Source: UBA2040 sp041674745
Lineage (GTDB): Bacteria; Bacteroidota; Bacteroidia; Flavobacteriales_D; Crocinitomicaceae
Direction: 5' to 3'
Assembly: GCA_041674745.1 (NCBI GenBank)
Contig: JBAYVD010000014.1
Span: 1-64,000 of the forward strand
DNA length: 64,000 nt
Shown here: piece by piece, positions 33,369-42,170 of the stretch
How positions within the stretch are numbered: position 1 is the first letter of the stretch
How the letters are laid out: each line of letters begins with the position of its first letter
Translations under genes and position numbers: made by a program
The notes under the pieces: generated by a model
Database searches by the model: none
What the model saw: the letters and a program-made list of their open reading frames with translations, nothing else
Told to the model about the DNA's origin: nothing

Positions 33369-33590
33369 TTCGCTTGTTTTTTCGTAAAAAATAGAGTGTA
33401 AAAGTAACAATCTTTAGTAGATTTTGTGCTTGATAAACACTTTTTTATTTTATATTTAATTATGCGTGCCTAGTAAATAATCTCAATAGATTGTTGTAGC
33501 TTGTTGGGGGATAGTGACACTAGCTTAGTGTATAAATGACAATAATACTACCTGAATCTGATTGATCGATGAAAAAAACTTCCTTTCCTC

Positions 33591-33621
33591 TTGCACCGTA
33601 AGGTACTAAATTCTAATTTTG
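33591..33621 (+). promoter_or_regulatory. Promoter of pdhB
   Basis: TTG at 33591-33593, a 20-base spacer and TAATTTTG at 33614-33621 form a nearly ideal Bacteroidota promoter. The leader to the ATG at 33655 is about 28 bases. Confidence 0.75.
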
Positions 33622-33654
33622 GCACACCTTTTTAAGGATTAAATATAGACAACA

Positions 33655-34635
33655 ATGAAAACGGTACAATTCAGAGAAGCGTTAAGAGAAGCTATGACAG
33701 AGGAAATGCGTCGCGATGAGAACGTATTTTTAATGGGAGAAGAAGTAGCAGAATACAATGGAGCTTACAAAGTTTCTCAAGGTATGTTGGACGAATTTGG
33801 ACCAAAACGTGTAATCGATACGCCGATTGCTGAGTTAGGTTTCGCTGGTATCGCTGTTGGAGCTTCCATGAATGGCTTGCGTCCGATCGTTGAGTTTATG
33901 ACGTGGAACTTTGCCATTTTGGCGGCGGATCAAATCATCAACAGCGCAGCGAAAATGATGCAAATGTCTGGTGGTCAATACCACTGTCCGATTGTTTTCC
34001 GTGGTGGAAATGGTACAGCCGGACAATTAGGAGCAACCCACTCTCAAAGTTTTGAAGCGTTTTATGCACACGTTCCAGGATTGAAAGTAATTACGCCATC
34101 CAATCCGTATGATGCGAAAGGATTATTGAAAGCAGCAATTCGCGACAATGATCCAGTTGTTTTCTTGGAGTCAGAAAAAATGTACGGTGATAAAGGTGAA
34201 ATTCCAGAAGGAGATTACATCATTCCAATCGGCGTAGCGGATATTAAACGAAAAGGTACGGACGTGACCATCGTTTCTTTTGGTAAAATTATCAAAGTGG
34301 CGTATGAAGCGGCTGAAATTTTAGAAAAAGAAGGCATTTCTTGTGAGATCGTCGATTTAAGAACCATTCGTCCATTGGATTACGGTTGTGTCGTGGAATC
34401 GGTTAAGAAAACCAACCGTTGCGTAGTTTTGGAAGAATCTTGGCCGTTGGCTTCAATCTCTTCTGAGATTTCGTACCATTTACAGCGTTACGCTTTTGAT
34501 TATTTGGATGCGCCGGTTATGCGGGTAACACAAACCGATACACCATTTGCATTTTCACCAACCTTGATCGAAGAAGCGTTGCCAAATGTGGAAAGATTGA
34601 TTAAAGCAGTAAAAAGTACTTTGTATAGAAACTAA
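33655..34635 (+). CDS. pdhB: Pyruvate dehydrogenase E1 component subunit beta
   Basis: The beta subunit of the thiamine-diphosphate-dependent E1 enzyme of the pyruvate dehydrogenase complex. The 326-residue protein carries the family motifs FLMGEEVAEYNGAYKVSQG near 25-43, DTPIAELGFAGIAVG near 56-70, EFMTWNFAILAADQIINSAAKM near 81-102, and the TPSNPYDAKGLLK segment near 146-158. The alpha subunit gene is not adjacent; the gene has its own promoter and terminator, so it is probably monocistronic. A related 2-oxo-acid dehydrogenase beta cannot be excluded from sequence alone, but the EEVAEYNGAYKVSQGM form is that of pyruvate E1 beta. Confidence 0.93.
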   Translation: MKTVQFREALREAMTEEMRRDENVFLMGEEVAEYNGAYKVSQGMLDEFGPKRVIDTPIAELGFAGIAVGASMNGLRPIVEFMTWNFAILAADQIINSAAKMMQMSGGQYHCPIVFRGGNGTAGQLGATHSQSFEAFYAHVPGLKVITPSNPYDAKGLLKAAIRDNDPVVFLESEKMYGDKGEIPEGDYIIPIGVADIKRKGTDVTIVSFGKIIKVAYEAAEILEKEGISCEIVDLRTIRPLDYGCVVESVKKTNRCVVLEESWPLASISSEISYHLQRYAFDYLDAPVMRVTQTDTPFAFSPTLIEEALPNVERLIKAVKSTLYRN

Positions 34636-34656
34636 GTGCGATTGCAATAGAATTCA

Positions 34657-34689
34657 GAAAAGGATGGAGGTAACTTCATCCTTTTTTTT
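34657..34689 (+). terminator. Terminator after pdhB
   Basis: AAAGGATG pairs with CATCCTTT around a GAGGTAACTT loop, followed by a long T tract. A nearly identical hairpin recurs at 35546-35573. Confidence 0.9.
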
Positions 34690-34836
34690 GTTTCAGTTTA
34701 TTGTTTTGTATTCCTTTGGATAGACTCGATTCATTACCAACTCGGTAGTAAAAGTCTACTTATCAAATGTGTTCTATCTGACGGTTTCATTAATATTATT
34801 AACTTAGAGGTAAATGAAATTGTCAAAACCACTAAT

Positions 34837-35499
34837 ATGAATTCACTTATTAAGTATTCCATTGTTTTAATTATTTTACAATTTTCATTGAACAGTTGTG
34901 GCCTTATCGTTTATAAAGTATATTTCAAGGCCAAGATTATTCCGAAGTATACTTCTAAAAAGAAAATTAACAAATTCTTTAAAAAGCATGCAGCTACGCA
35001 AGATAATTTAGTTTTCTTGTCGGATTCTAGTTTTGTTCAAAAAATTGAAGAGCCAGGTTGGGCTTTTAATAGTTGGAGATTGTATAATAGCAATGGGGAA
35101 AGGCTCAGAAGAGGGTCTGATAGCTTGGCTTGCTTTGGGTCTGACAAGACGTTTTTGAAAAATTTTAGTATGGAAAATGCCATCATAGATTCGAGTAAAA
35201 ACCTATCACTGAACTATTTCACGAATCAAAAATTTTATAATCCATCCTTAGGTAGTCAAACGGAACTTGACACTGTTTCTGAATATGATTATACACTTAT
35301 ACTTTATTGGTCCAAATGGCGAGGTCGTTTCAGTGAGGATATCTTAGATTTAGAAAAGGTATTTGTATTAAATAACCCTGAACTTCGTATTCGAGTTATA
35401 AAAGTAAACATGGATTTCAGGGATGAAATGGAAAATACATGGGTTAACAAGTTTGATCTTTGGACCAAGGAGGTAAAGCGAAGGAAGGAAAAGAAATAA
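34837..35499 (+). CDS. Hypothetical lipoprotein
   Basis: This 220-residue protein has a lipoprotein signal (MNSLIKYSIVLIILQFSLNSC, Cys21) and a basic, mixed alpha/beta mature part with no motif I recognise (SWRLYNSNGERLRR near 80-93, LILYWSKWRGRF near 153-164, ending in a lysine-rich tail). It is bracketed by two almost identical terminators and separated from pdhB by 201 bases with no strong promoter seen, which suggests insertion or duplication at this site. A C-terminal basic tail (KEVKRRKEKK) might touch a partner. Confidence 0.7.
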   Translation: MNSLIKYSIVLIILQFSLNSCGLIVYKVYFKAKIIPKYTSKKKINKFFKKHAATQDNLVFLSDSSFVQKIEEPGWAFNSWRLYNSNGERLRRGSDSLACFGSDKTFLKNFSMENAIIDSSKNLSLNYFTNQKFYNPSLGSQTELDTVSEYDYTLILYWSKWRGRFSEDILDLEKVFVLNNPELRIRVIKVNMDFRDEMENTWVNKFDLWTKEVKRRKEKK

Positions 35500-35545
35500 A
35501 GCTGGACAAAAAAGGGAGTAGAAATCATTAAAACATTTCTTCAGT

Positions 35546-35573
35546 TAAGGATGGAGTTAACTTCATCCTTTTT
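35546..35573 (+). terminator. Second copy of the pdhB-type terminator
   Basis: AAGGATG pairs with CATCCTT around GAGTTAACTT, followed by T residues. Compared with the hairpin at 34657-34689, one base in the loop and the T tract differ. Confidence 0.85.
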
Positions 35574-35670
35574 GTTTTCCACACAAAACCACAGATTTTG
35601 CAAAAAATACTTTTTGATATCCTTCTTAACATTTGAATGTGAAAAAAAAGCACTTTTTTGCACTAAGCCC

Positions 35671-35700
35671 TTGGTTTCTAAAATTAATCTCCTATCTTTG
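35671..35700 (+). promoter_or_regulatory. Promoter of the ribosomal protein cluster
   Basis: TTG at 35671-35673, exactly 19 bases, then TATCTTTG at 35693-35700: the best promoter match in the window. It would start the rpsL transcript about 55 bases before the ATG at 35760. Confidence 0.85.
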
Positions 35701-35701
35701 C

Positions 35702-35726
35702 ACCCCTCAAAGTGTGTTTGGGGTAT
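35702..35726 (+). promoter_or_regulatory. Leader hairpin upstream of rpsL
   Basis: ACCCC and CAAA on the left pair with TTTGGGGT on the right (a TC bulge on the left), giving an 8-bp stem in the leader of the str operon. An A/T-rich stretch follows. It could be a small regulatory hairpin or transcript stabiliser. Confidence 0.4.
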
Positions 35727-35759
35727 TTTATTATTAATTAAAGTTAACGTTTTTACAGT

Positions 35760-36137
35760 ATGCCAACGATTCAACAGTTAGTGCGAAAAGGCAGAACAGC
35801 AGTGGTGAAAAAGAGCAAGTCAGCAGCACTTGATTCTTGTCCACAGCGTAAAGGGGTATGTGTGCGTGTGTACACCACTACTCCTAAGAAACCAAACTCT
35901 GCTATGCGTAAGGTAGCAAGGGTGCGTTTGACCAATGGTAAAGAGGTCAATGCGTATATTGGTGGTGAAGGTCACAATTTACAGGAACACTCATTGGTGT
36001 TAGTACGTGGTGGAAGAGTAAAAGATCTTCCAGGTGTACGTTACCACATCGTGCGTGGAGCAGAAGATACTGCTGGGGTTGAGGGAAGAACTCAACGTCG
36101 TTCTAAATACGGAACAAAAAGACCAAAAGCCAAATAA
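35760..36137 (+). CDS. rpsL: 30S ribosomal protein S12
   Basis: S12 sits at the decoding centre of the 30S subunit. The 125-residue product has the invariant TTPKKPNSAMRKVARVRLTN with Lys at position 43, the residue whose change gives streptomycin resistance; it is wild type here. Second key stretch GEGHNLQEHSLVLVRGG and PGVRYHIVRG near 85-95 are also normal. It opens the str-S10-spc-alpha cluster behind the promoter at 35671-35700. Confidence 0.98.
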   Translation: MPTIQQLVRKGRTAVVKKSKSAALDSCPQRKGVCVRVYTTTPKKPNSAMRKVARVRLTNGKEVNAYIGGEGHNLQEHSLVLVRGGRVKDLPGVRYHIVRGAEDTAGVEGRTQRRSKYGTKRPKAK

Positions 36138-36156
36138 TATTTAAAGGTTTAAAGAA

Positions 36157-36627
36157 ATGAGAAGAAGAAAAGCCAAAAAGATTGCCATTCTTCCGGATCC
36201 AAGATTCGGAGAAGAGATGGTAACGAAGTTCGTGAACAACTTGATGTTGGACGGAAAAAAGAACTTAGCGTTTAAAATATTCTATGATGCAATTGATATC
36301 GTAGATGCAAAAATCGAAGACCAAAACGGTTTAGATGTTTGGAAAAAAGGATTGGAAAACATTACACCATCTGTTGAGGTTCGTTCTCGTCGTGTTGGGG
36401 GTGCTACTTTCCAAATTCCTACACCTGTTCGTGAAGGTAGAAAACAATCACTTGGAATGAAGTGGATGATTGGCTACTCACGTAAGAGAAATGAAAAAAC
36501 AATGGCTCAGCGTTTAGCGGCAGAAATCATCGCATCTTCGAAAGAAGAAGGAGCGGCTTTCAAAAAGAAAGAAGATACAATCCGTATGGCTGAAGCGAAC
36601 AAAGCATTCTCACATTTTAGATTTTAA
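36157..36627 (+). CDS. rpsG: 30S ribosomal protein S7
   Basis: S7 is the primary binder of the 16S rRNA 3' head domain. The 156-residue product starts MRRRKAKK and has the RRVGGATFQIPTPVREGRKQSLGMKWM core near 78-104 and the C-terminal AHKMAEANKAFSHFRF-like end (MAEANKAFSHFRF). It follows rpsL with a 19-base gap in the same transcript. Confidence 0.98.
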   Translation: MRRRKAKKIAILPDPRFGEEMVTKFVNNLMLDGKKNLAFKIFYDAIDIVDAKIEDQNGLDVWKKGLENITPSVEVRSRRVGGATFQIPTPVREGRKQSLGMKWMIGYSRKRNEKTMAQRLAAEIIASSKEEGAAFKKKEDTIRMAEANKAFSHFRF

Positions 36628-36633
36628 GTAGAA

Positions 36634-38739
36634 ATGGCAAGAGATTTAAGATTTACAAGAAACATCGGTATTGCTGCACACATTGATGCAGGAAAAACGA
36701 CGACGACTGAGCGTATTCTTTACTACGGTGGTGTAAACCACAAAATTGGTGAAGTACACGACGGTGGTGCGACAATGGACTGGATGGAGCAAGAGCAAGA
36801 GCGTGGTATTACCATTACTTCTGCGGCTACCACTTTGACATGGAAATACCGAGGACAAGATTACCACGTAAACATTATTGATACACCGGGACACGTTGAC
36901 TTTACAGTTGAGGTGAATCGTTCATTGCGTGTATTGGATGGTTTGGTGTTCTTATTTTCAGCAGTGGATGGTGTTGAGCCACAATCTGAAACAAACTGGA
37001 GATTAGCAAACAACTACAACGTACCAAGAATTGGTTTCGTTAACAAAATGGACCGTCAAGGTGCAGATTTCTTGAACGTGTGTAGACAAGTAAAAGAAAT
37101 GTTGGGTAGCCACGCGTTACCATTGCAAATCAACATTGGTGCTGAGGATGATTTCAAAGGGGTTGTTGATTTGATCAACTTCCGTGGAATCACTTGGAAC
37201 GAAGAAGATAAAGGAATGACTTTCCAAGAAATTCCAATTCCTGCTGACGTTCTAGAAGAAGCGACTATGTTGCGTGAGCAATTGTTGGAAGCAGTAGCTG
37301 AATTCGATGACACTTTGATGGAGAAATATTTCGTTGATCCGGAATCTTTGACTGAAAGAGAAATCTTGGATGCATTGAGAGCTGCAACAATCGCTGGAAA
37401 AGTGGTTCCAATGATGTGTGGTACTGCCTTCAAAAACAAAGGTGTTCAAGCGATGTTGGACATGGTAATGGAAATTTTGCCTTCTCCAATGGATGTAGGT
37501 GAAATCGAAGGTATCGATCCTAAAACAGATTTGCCAATTACACGTAAACCGGATATTAAAGAGCCGTTTGCAGGTTTGGCATTTAAAATTGCTACGGATC
37601 CTTTCGTAGGTCGTTTGTGTTTCGTGCGTGCTTATTCAGGTAATTTGCCTGCAGGTTCGTATGTATACAATACACGTTCAAATAACAAAGAACGTATCTC
37701 TCGTATCTTCCAAATGCACGCAAACAAACAAAATCAAATTGATGAGTTGAGTGCTGGAGATATCGGTGCGGTTGTTGGATTTAAAGATATCCGTACAGGA
37801 GATACTTTGTGTGCAGAAGATGCGCATATCATATTGGAGTCTATGGACTTCCCAGATCCAGTAATCGGAATCGCTATTGAGCCTAAAACTCAAGCGGATC
37901 AAGATAAATTGGGTGTTGGTTTAGGTAAATTGGCGGAAGAAGATCCAACTTTCCAAGTTCACACAGATGATGAATCAGGTCAAACAATTATCTCAGGAAT
38001 GGGTGAGTTGCACTTGGATATCATTATTGACCGTTTGCGTCGTGAGTTTAAAGTGGAAGTAAATCAAGGTGAGCCTCAAGTTACTTACCGTGAAGATATC
38101 ACTGCACCAGTTGATCACCGTGAAGTTTACAAAAAACAATCAGGTGGTCGTGGTAAATTTGCCGATATCGTTGTTAGAATTGAGCCTCAATCAGATCCAG
38201 AAAAATCAGGATTGGAATTTGTCAACGTAATTAAAGGTGGTACAATTCCAAGAGAATTTATTCCATCTGTTGAGAAAGGATTCAAAGAATCAATGAAAAA
38301 TGGTGTATTAGCTGGATTCCCTGTTGAAGCGATGAAAGTGACGTTGTCAGATGGTTCATTCCACGCTGTCGATTCAGATGCATTGTCTTTCGAGATTTGT
38401 GCGAAAATGGCTTACAGAACAGCTTTGAAAAAAGCCTCTCCAATTTTATTGGAACCAATCATGAACTTAGAAGTAGTTACTCCTGAAATAAACATGGGTG
38501 ATATCGTAGGTGACCTTAACCGTCGTCGAGGGATGATGAAAGGAATGGACGATAGAGCAGGTTCTAAAGTATTGAAGGCGGATGTTCCTTTGTCTGAAAT
38601 GTTTGGTTATGTAACACAGTTACGTACGATTTCATCTGGACGAGCAACCTCTTCAATGACGTTCTCTCACTACGCAGAAGCACCGAAAAATGTTGCTGAA
38701 GCTGTAGTTGCAAAAATCAATGGAAAAGTTACCGCTTAA
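36634..38739 (+). CDS. fusA: Elongation factor G
   Basis: EF-G is the GTPase that moves tRNA and mRNA after peptide bond formation. The 701-residue protein has P loop GIAAHIDAGKTTTTERIL near 12-29, the switch region ERGITITSAA near 57-66, DTPGHVDFT near 82-90 and NKMD near 136-139; domains II to V follow with full length. It begins six bases after rpsG and is followed directly by rpsJ with no tuf gene, a Bacteroidota-like order. Confidence 0.98.
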   Translation: MARDLRFTRNIGIAAHIDAGKTTTTERILYYGGVNHKIGEVHDGGATMDWMEQEQERGITITSAATTLTWKYRGQDYHVNIIDTPGHVDFTVEVNRSLRVLDGLVFLFSAVDGVEPQSETNWRLANNYNVPRIGFVNKMDRQGADFLNVCRQVKEMLGSHALPLQINIGAEDDFKGVVDLINFRGITWNEEDKGMTFQEIPIPADVLEEATMLREQLLEAVAEFDDTLMEKYFVDPESLTEREILDALRAATIAGKVVPMMCGTAFKNKGVQAMLDMVMEILPSPMDVGEIEGIDPKTDLPITRKPDIKEPFAGLAFKIATDPFVGRLCFVRAYSGNLPAGSYVYNTRSNNKERISRIFQMHANKQNQIDELSAGDIGAVVGFKDIRTGDTLCAEDAHIILESMDFPDPVIGIAIEPKTQADQDKLGVGLGKLAEEDPTFQVHTDDESGQTIISGMGELHLDIIIDRLRREFKVEVNQGEPQVTYREDITAPVDHREVYKKQSGGRGKFADIVVRIEPQSDPEKSGLEFVNVIKGGTIPREFIPSVEKGFKESMKNGVLAGFPVEAMKVTLSDGSFHAVDSDALSFEICAKMAYRTALKKASPILLEPIMNLEVVTPEINMGDIVGDLNRRRGMMKGMDDRAGSKVLKADVPLSEMFGYVTQLRTISSGRATSSMTFSHYAEAPKNVAEAVVAKINGKVTA

Positions 38740-38748
38740 TTTTAAGAA

Positions 38749-39054
38749 ATGAGCCAGAAAATTAGAATCAAATTAAAGTCGTACGATCACAATTTAGTGG
38801 ACAAATCGGCAGAGAAAATCGTTAAAACTGTAAAAGCTACAGGTGCGGTAGTTAGTGGACCAATTCCATTGCCAACGCACAAGAGAATTTACACCGTGTT
38901 GAGATCTCCACACGTTAACAAAAAAGCGCGTGAGCAATTCGAATTGTGCTCTTACAAGCGTTTGTTAGACATCTATTCGTCTTCTGCAAAAACAGTTGAT
39001 GCGTTGATGCGTTTGGAGTTGCCTAGTGGGGTTGACGTAGAAATTAAAGTTTAA
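38749..39054 (+). CDS. rpsJ: 30S ribosomal protein S10
   Basis: S10 is part of the 30S head and also acts as NusE in antitermination. The 101-residue product has the expected IRIKLKSYDHNLVDKSAEKIV and GPIPLPTHKRIYTVLRSPHVNKKAREQFE segments. It opens the S10 gene group, nine bases after fusA. Confidence 0.98.
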   Translation: MSQKIRIKLKSYDHNLVDKSAEKIVKTVKATGAVVSGPIPLPTHKRIYTVLRSPHVNKKAREQFELCSYKRLLDIYSSSAKTVDALMRLELPSGVDVEIKV

Positions 39055-39077
39055 GTTTAATAATTAATAAGTAAAGT

Positions 39078-39692
39078 ATGCCAGGAATTATTGGTCGAAA
39101 AATCGGCATGACTAGCATCTACAGTGCCGAGGGTAAGGCTACACCATGCACAGTGATAGAAGCAGGTCCTTGTGTTGTTACGCAAGTAAAGACACAAGAT
39201 CGAGACGGTTACGAGGCAGTTCAAATTGGGTTTGGCGAGCGTAAAGAAAAAAACACGCCAAATGCTCTAAAAGGACACTTCAAGAAAGCAAACACAACTC
39301 CAAAATCTAGATTGGCGGAGTTCAAAGGCTTTGACAATGTAAGCCTTGGAGATATCATCAATGTTGATGTATTCGAAGAAGGTGAATTTGTAGATGTAGT
39401 TGGAACATCAAAAGGTAAAGGTTTCCAAGGTGTTGTTCGTCGTCACAACTTTGGTGGTGTAGGACAAGCAACGCATGGTCAGCACAACCGACTTCGTGCC
39501 CCAGGTTCGATCGGTGCTTGTTCTTATCCTGCACGCGTATTCAAAGGAATGCGAATGGCTGGACAAATGGGTAACAAGCGAGTGATGATGGAAAACCTTC
39601 AAATTTTGAAAGTTATGACAGACAGACACATGATTGTAATTAAAGGTTCTATCCCAGGAGCCAAAGGTTCAACCGTATTAATTCAGAGATAA
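39078..39692 (+). CDS. rplC: 50S ribosomal protein L3
   Basis: L3 binds the 23S rRNA near the peptidyl transferase centre. The 204-residue protein starts MPGIIGRKIGMTSIYSAEG and has the central loop FGGVGQATHGQHNRLRAPGSIGACSYPARVFKGMRMAGQMG, with its key Gln/His stretch near 127-166. Its stop TAA overlaps the next ATG (TAATG), so translation of rplD is coupled. Confidence 0.98.
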   Translation: MPGIIGRKIGMTSIYSAEGKATPCTVIEAGPCVVTQVKTQDRDGYEAVQIGFGERKEKNTPNALKGHFKKANTTPKSRLAEFKGFDNVSLGDIINVDVFEEGEFVDVVGTSKGKGFQGVVRRHNFGGVGQATHGQHNRLRAPGSIGACSYPARVFKGMRMAGQMGNKRVMMENLQILKVMTDRHMIVIKGSIPGAKGSTVLIQR

Positions 39693-40318
39693 TGGAAGTA
39701 AAAGTATTTGACGCAAAAGGAAAAGCGACTTCTAAAAAAGTTACTCTTTCGGAAGACATCTTTGGTATTGAACCAAATCAGCACGCGATTTATTTGGATG
39801 TAAAGCAACACTTGGCTAACAAACGTCAAGGAACGCACAAGTCGAAAGAAAGAGCAGAAATTGCTGGTTCTACAAAAAAGATCAAAAAACAAAAAGGTAC
39901 TGGTGGCGCTCGTGCGGGTAGTATCAAATCGGGTACTCGTGTAGGGGGTGGACGTATGTTCGGACCTCGCCCACGTAACTATCATTTCAAATTGAACGTA
40001 AAGTTGAAAAGACTTGCTCGTAAATCTGCTTTTGCTGTACAAGCGAAAAATGATGCGGTAATGGTCTTGGAAGATTTGAATATGACTGCACCAAAGACTC
40101 AAGAGTTTAAATCAATGTTGGCTAACTTGAAGTTAGAGAACCAAAAAGTATTGTTGATTCTTGGATCTAAAAATGACAACGTATATTTCTCTTCACGCAA
40201 TTTGGGTAAAGTGAAAGTTGTTACTGCTGATTCTTTTAATACATATGATGTATTGAATGCACGTAAAGTGGTTTTGGCAGAGAGTTCTTTAGAAGTTATC
40301 GAAAAGATTCTTAATTAA
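39692..40318 (+). CDS. rplD: 50S ribosomal protein L4
   Basis: L4 lines the exit tunnel and in Escherichia coli represses its own operon. The 208-residue product has the tunnel loop KKIKKQKGTGGARAGSIKSGTRVGGGRMFGPRPRNY near 65-100 and the globular C-terminal domain. The ATG shares its A with the rplC stop. Confidence 0.97.
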   Translation: MEVKVFDAKGKATSKKVTLSEDIFGIEPNQHAIYLDVKQHLANKRQGTHKSKERAEIAGSTKKIKKQKGTGGARAGSIKSGTRVGGGRMFGPRPRNYHFKLNVKLKRLARKSAFAVQAKNDAVMVLEDLNMTAPKTQEFKSMLANLKLENQKVLLILGSKNDNVYFSSRNLGKVKVVTADSFNTYDVLNARKVVLAESSLEVIEKILN

Positions 40319-40324
40319 TTCAAG

Positions 40325-40621
40325 ATGAAGACAATTATCAAAAAGCCGATCATTACAGAGAAAGCGACAATGGCTAGCGAAAAGCAAAACCGTTTCACTT
40401 TTGTAGTAGACAAAGGGGCTAACAAAATCGAAATTAAAAAAGCCGTCGAAAACATGTATGGAGTTCAGATTACTGAAGTTCGCACCATGACTTATGGCGG
40501 TGGCAAATCCTCGGTGAAATACACCAATAAAGGTATCGTTGAGCAACCTAGCAACCCTTGGAAAAAGGCGATTGTTACTGTTGCAGAAGGAGAAACGATT
40601 GATTTATTTAATAATTTTTAA
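40325..40621 (+). CDS. rplW: 50S ribosomal protein L23
   Basis: L23 lies at the tunnel exit and docks SRP and trigger factor. The 98-residue product has KPIITEKATMASEKQNRFTFVVDKGANKIEIKKAVENMYGVQI, the usual L23 core. It follows rplD after six bases and is separated from rplB by 13 bases. Confidence 0.97.
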   Translation: MKTIIKKPIITEKATMASEKQNRFTFVVDKGANKIEIKKAVENMYGVQITEVRTMTYGGGKSSVKYTNKGIVEQPSNPWKKAIVTVAEGETIDLFNNF

Positions 40622-40634
40622 GTAATAAGAACTA

Positions 40635-41459
40635 ATGGGTCTTAAAAAATTCAAGCCTACAACTCCAGGGCAAAGACACAAGATTAACAGTACCTATTCT
40701 GAGGTTACAACCAACGTTCCTGAAAAGAGCTTGGTAGCCGGAAAGAGTAGATCTGGAGGTCGGAACAATGACGGTAGAATGACCATGCGTTATATTGGAG
40801 GTGGTCACAAACAAAAGTACCGAATCATTGACTTTAAAAGAGACAAGCAAGATATTCCTGCTACGGTTAAAACGATCGAATACGATCCAAACCGTACAGC
40901 ACGTATCGCTTTGTTGTTCTATGCAGATGGAGAGAAACGTTACATAATCGCACCGGATGGTTTGAAGGTAGATGACGTGGTTGTTTCTGGAAAAACTGCA
41001 GCTCCCAATGTTGGAAATACCCTTTTATTAGGAGATATTCCACTAGGTACAGTAATTCATAACATTGAATTAACACCTGGTAAAGGGGGAGCAATCGCTC
41101 GTGGTGCAGGAACATATGCACAATTGAACGCTCGTGATGGTCGTTATGCATCTATCAAAATGCCTTCTGGAGAAATCCGATTGATTTTGCAAACATGCTC
41201 AGCAACTATCGGTTCTGTTTCGAACTCTGAACATAACTTGGTCGTATCTGGTAAAGCAGGTCGTTCTCGTTGGTTAGGCCGTCGTCCACGTGTACGTGGT
41301 GTAGTTATGAACCCAGTTGATCACCCAATGGGTGGTGGAGAGGGCCGTAACTCAGGAGGTCACCCACGCTCTAGAAATGGTATGCCTGCTAAAGGTTTCA
41401 AAACTAGAGACAAGAAAAAATATTCAGATAAGTTAATCGTCGAAAGAAGAAAAAAATAA
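40635..41459 (+). CDS. rplB: 50S ribosomal protein L2
   Basis: L2 stabilises the 50S-30S interface and supports peptidyl transfer. The 274-residue product has GRNNDGRMTMRYIGGGHKQKYR near 36-57 and the C-terminal VVMNPVDHPMGGGEGRNSGGHPRSRNGMPAKGFKTR near 217-252 with the functionally important His in NPVDHP. Confidence 0.98.
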   Translation: MGLKKFKPTTPGQRHKINSTYSEVTTNVPEKSLVAGKSRSGGRNNDGRMTMRYIGGGHKQKYRIIDFKRDKQDIPATVKTIEYDPNRTARIALLFYADGEKRYIIAPDGLKVDDVVVSGKTAAPNVGNTLLLGDIPLGTVIHNIELTPGKGGAIARGAGTYAQLNARDGRYASIKMPSGEIRLILQTCSATIGSVSNSEHNLVVSGKAGRSRWLGRRPRVRGVVMNPVDHPMGGGEGRNSGGHPRSRNGMPAKGFKTRDKKKYSDKLIVERRKK

Positions 41460-41466
41460 GTAGAGT

Positions 41467-41745
41467 ATGAGTCGTTCGTTGAAAAAACCACCGTTTGTTC
41501 ATTACAAGTTAATGATAAGAGTGGACGAAGCACAAGCATCGAATAGTAAAGCTGTGATCAAAACTTGGTCTAGAGCCTCTACTATTACGCCAGACTTCGT
41601 AGGATTAACTTTTGCCGTTCACAACGGGAATAAGTTTATTCCAGTGTATGTTACTGAGAACATGGTAGGACATAAGTTAGGTGAGTTTTCACCGACACGA
41701 AATTTCCGCGGCCATGGAGGGAACAAGAAAGATAAAAAAAGATAG
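41467..41745 (+). CDS. rpsS: 30S ribosomal protein S19
   Basis: S19 sits at the head of 30S, contacting L5 and the P-site tRNA. The 92-residue product has MSRSLKKPPFVHYKLM and the RASTITPDFVGLTFAVHNGNKFIPVYVTENMVGHKLGEFSPTR core. The gap to rplB is seven bases. Confidence 0.98.
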   Translation: MSRSLKKPPFVHYKLMIRVDEAQASNSKAVIKTWSRASTITPDFVGLTFAVHNGNKFIPVYVTENMVGHKLGEFSPTRNFRGHGGNKKDKKR

Positions 41746-41764
41746 ATTTTAAATAGCAAATATC

Positions 41765-42160
41765 ATGGGTGCTAGAAAAAGACTAAGAGCAGAGAAAATT
41801 AAGGAAGACAACAAGTCAATCGCGTTTGCGAAATTGAATGATTCTCCTATCGCTCCAAGAAAGATGAGATTAGTTGCAGATCTTGTAAGGGGAGTAGAAG
41901 TAAATAAAGCTCTTAACATATTGCAATACAATTCTAAAAATGCGTCGAAAAGTTTAAGTACGTTATTGCGTTCAGCAATTTCAAACTGGGAACAAAAAAA
42001 CGAAGGCAAGAATATAGAAGAAGAGAACTTAGTTGTTCGTTCAATTGAAGTAGGTGGTGGTACGATGCTAAAACGTATTCAAGCTGCACCTCAAGGTAGA
42101 GCGCACCGAGTTAGAAAAAGATCAAATCACGTAACCATCACCATTGATGGAACCAAATAA
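41765..42160 (+). CDS. rplV: 50S ribosomal protein L22
   Basis: L22 lines the exit tunnel with a beta hairpin. The 131-residue protein has SPIAPRKMRLVADLVRGVEVNKALNIL near 25-51 and GRAHRVRKRSNHVTITI at the end. It is slightly longer than the usual 110 residues because of an N-terminal extension. Confidence 0.97.
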   Translation: MGARKRLRAEKIKEDNKSIAFAKLNDSPIAPRKMRLVADLVRGVEVNKALNILQYNSKNASKSLSTLLRSAISNWEQKNEGKNIEEENLVVRSIEVGGGTMLKRIQAAPQGRAHRVRKRSNHVTITIDGTK

Positions 42161-42170
42161 GAAGTAGAAA

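Noticed and set aside
35541..35781. Frames on both strands just before rpsL
   Set aside because: They cover a terminator and the rpsL promoter and have no recognisable product.
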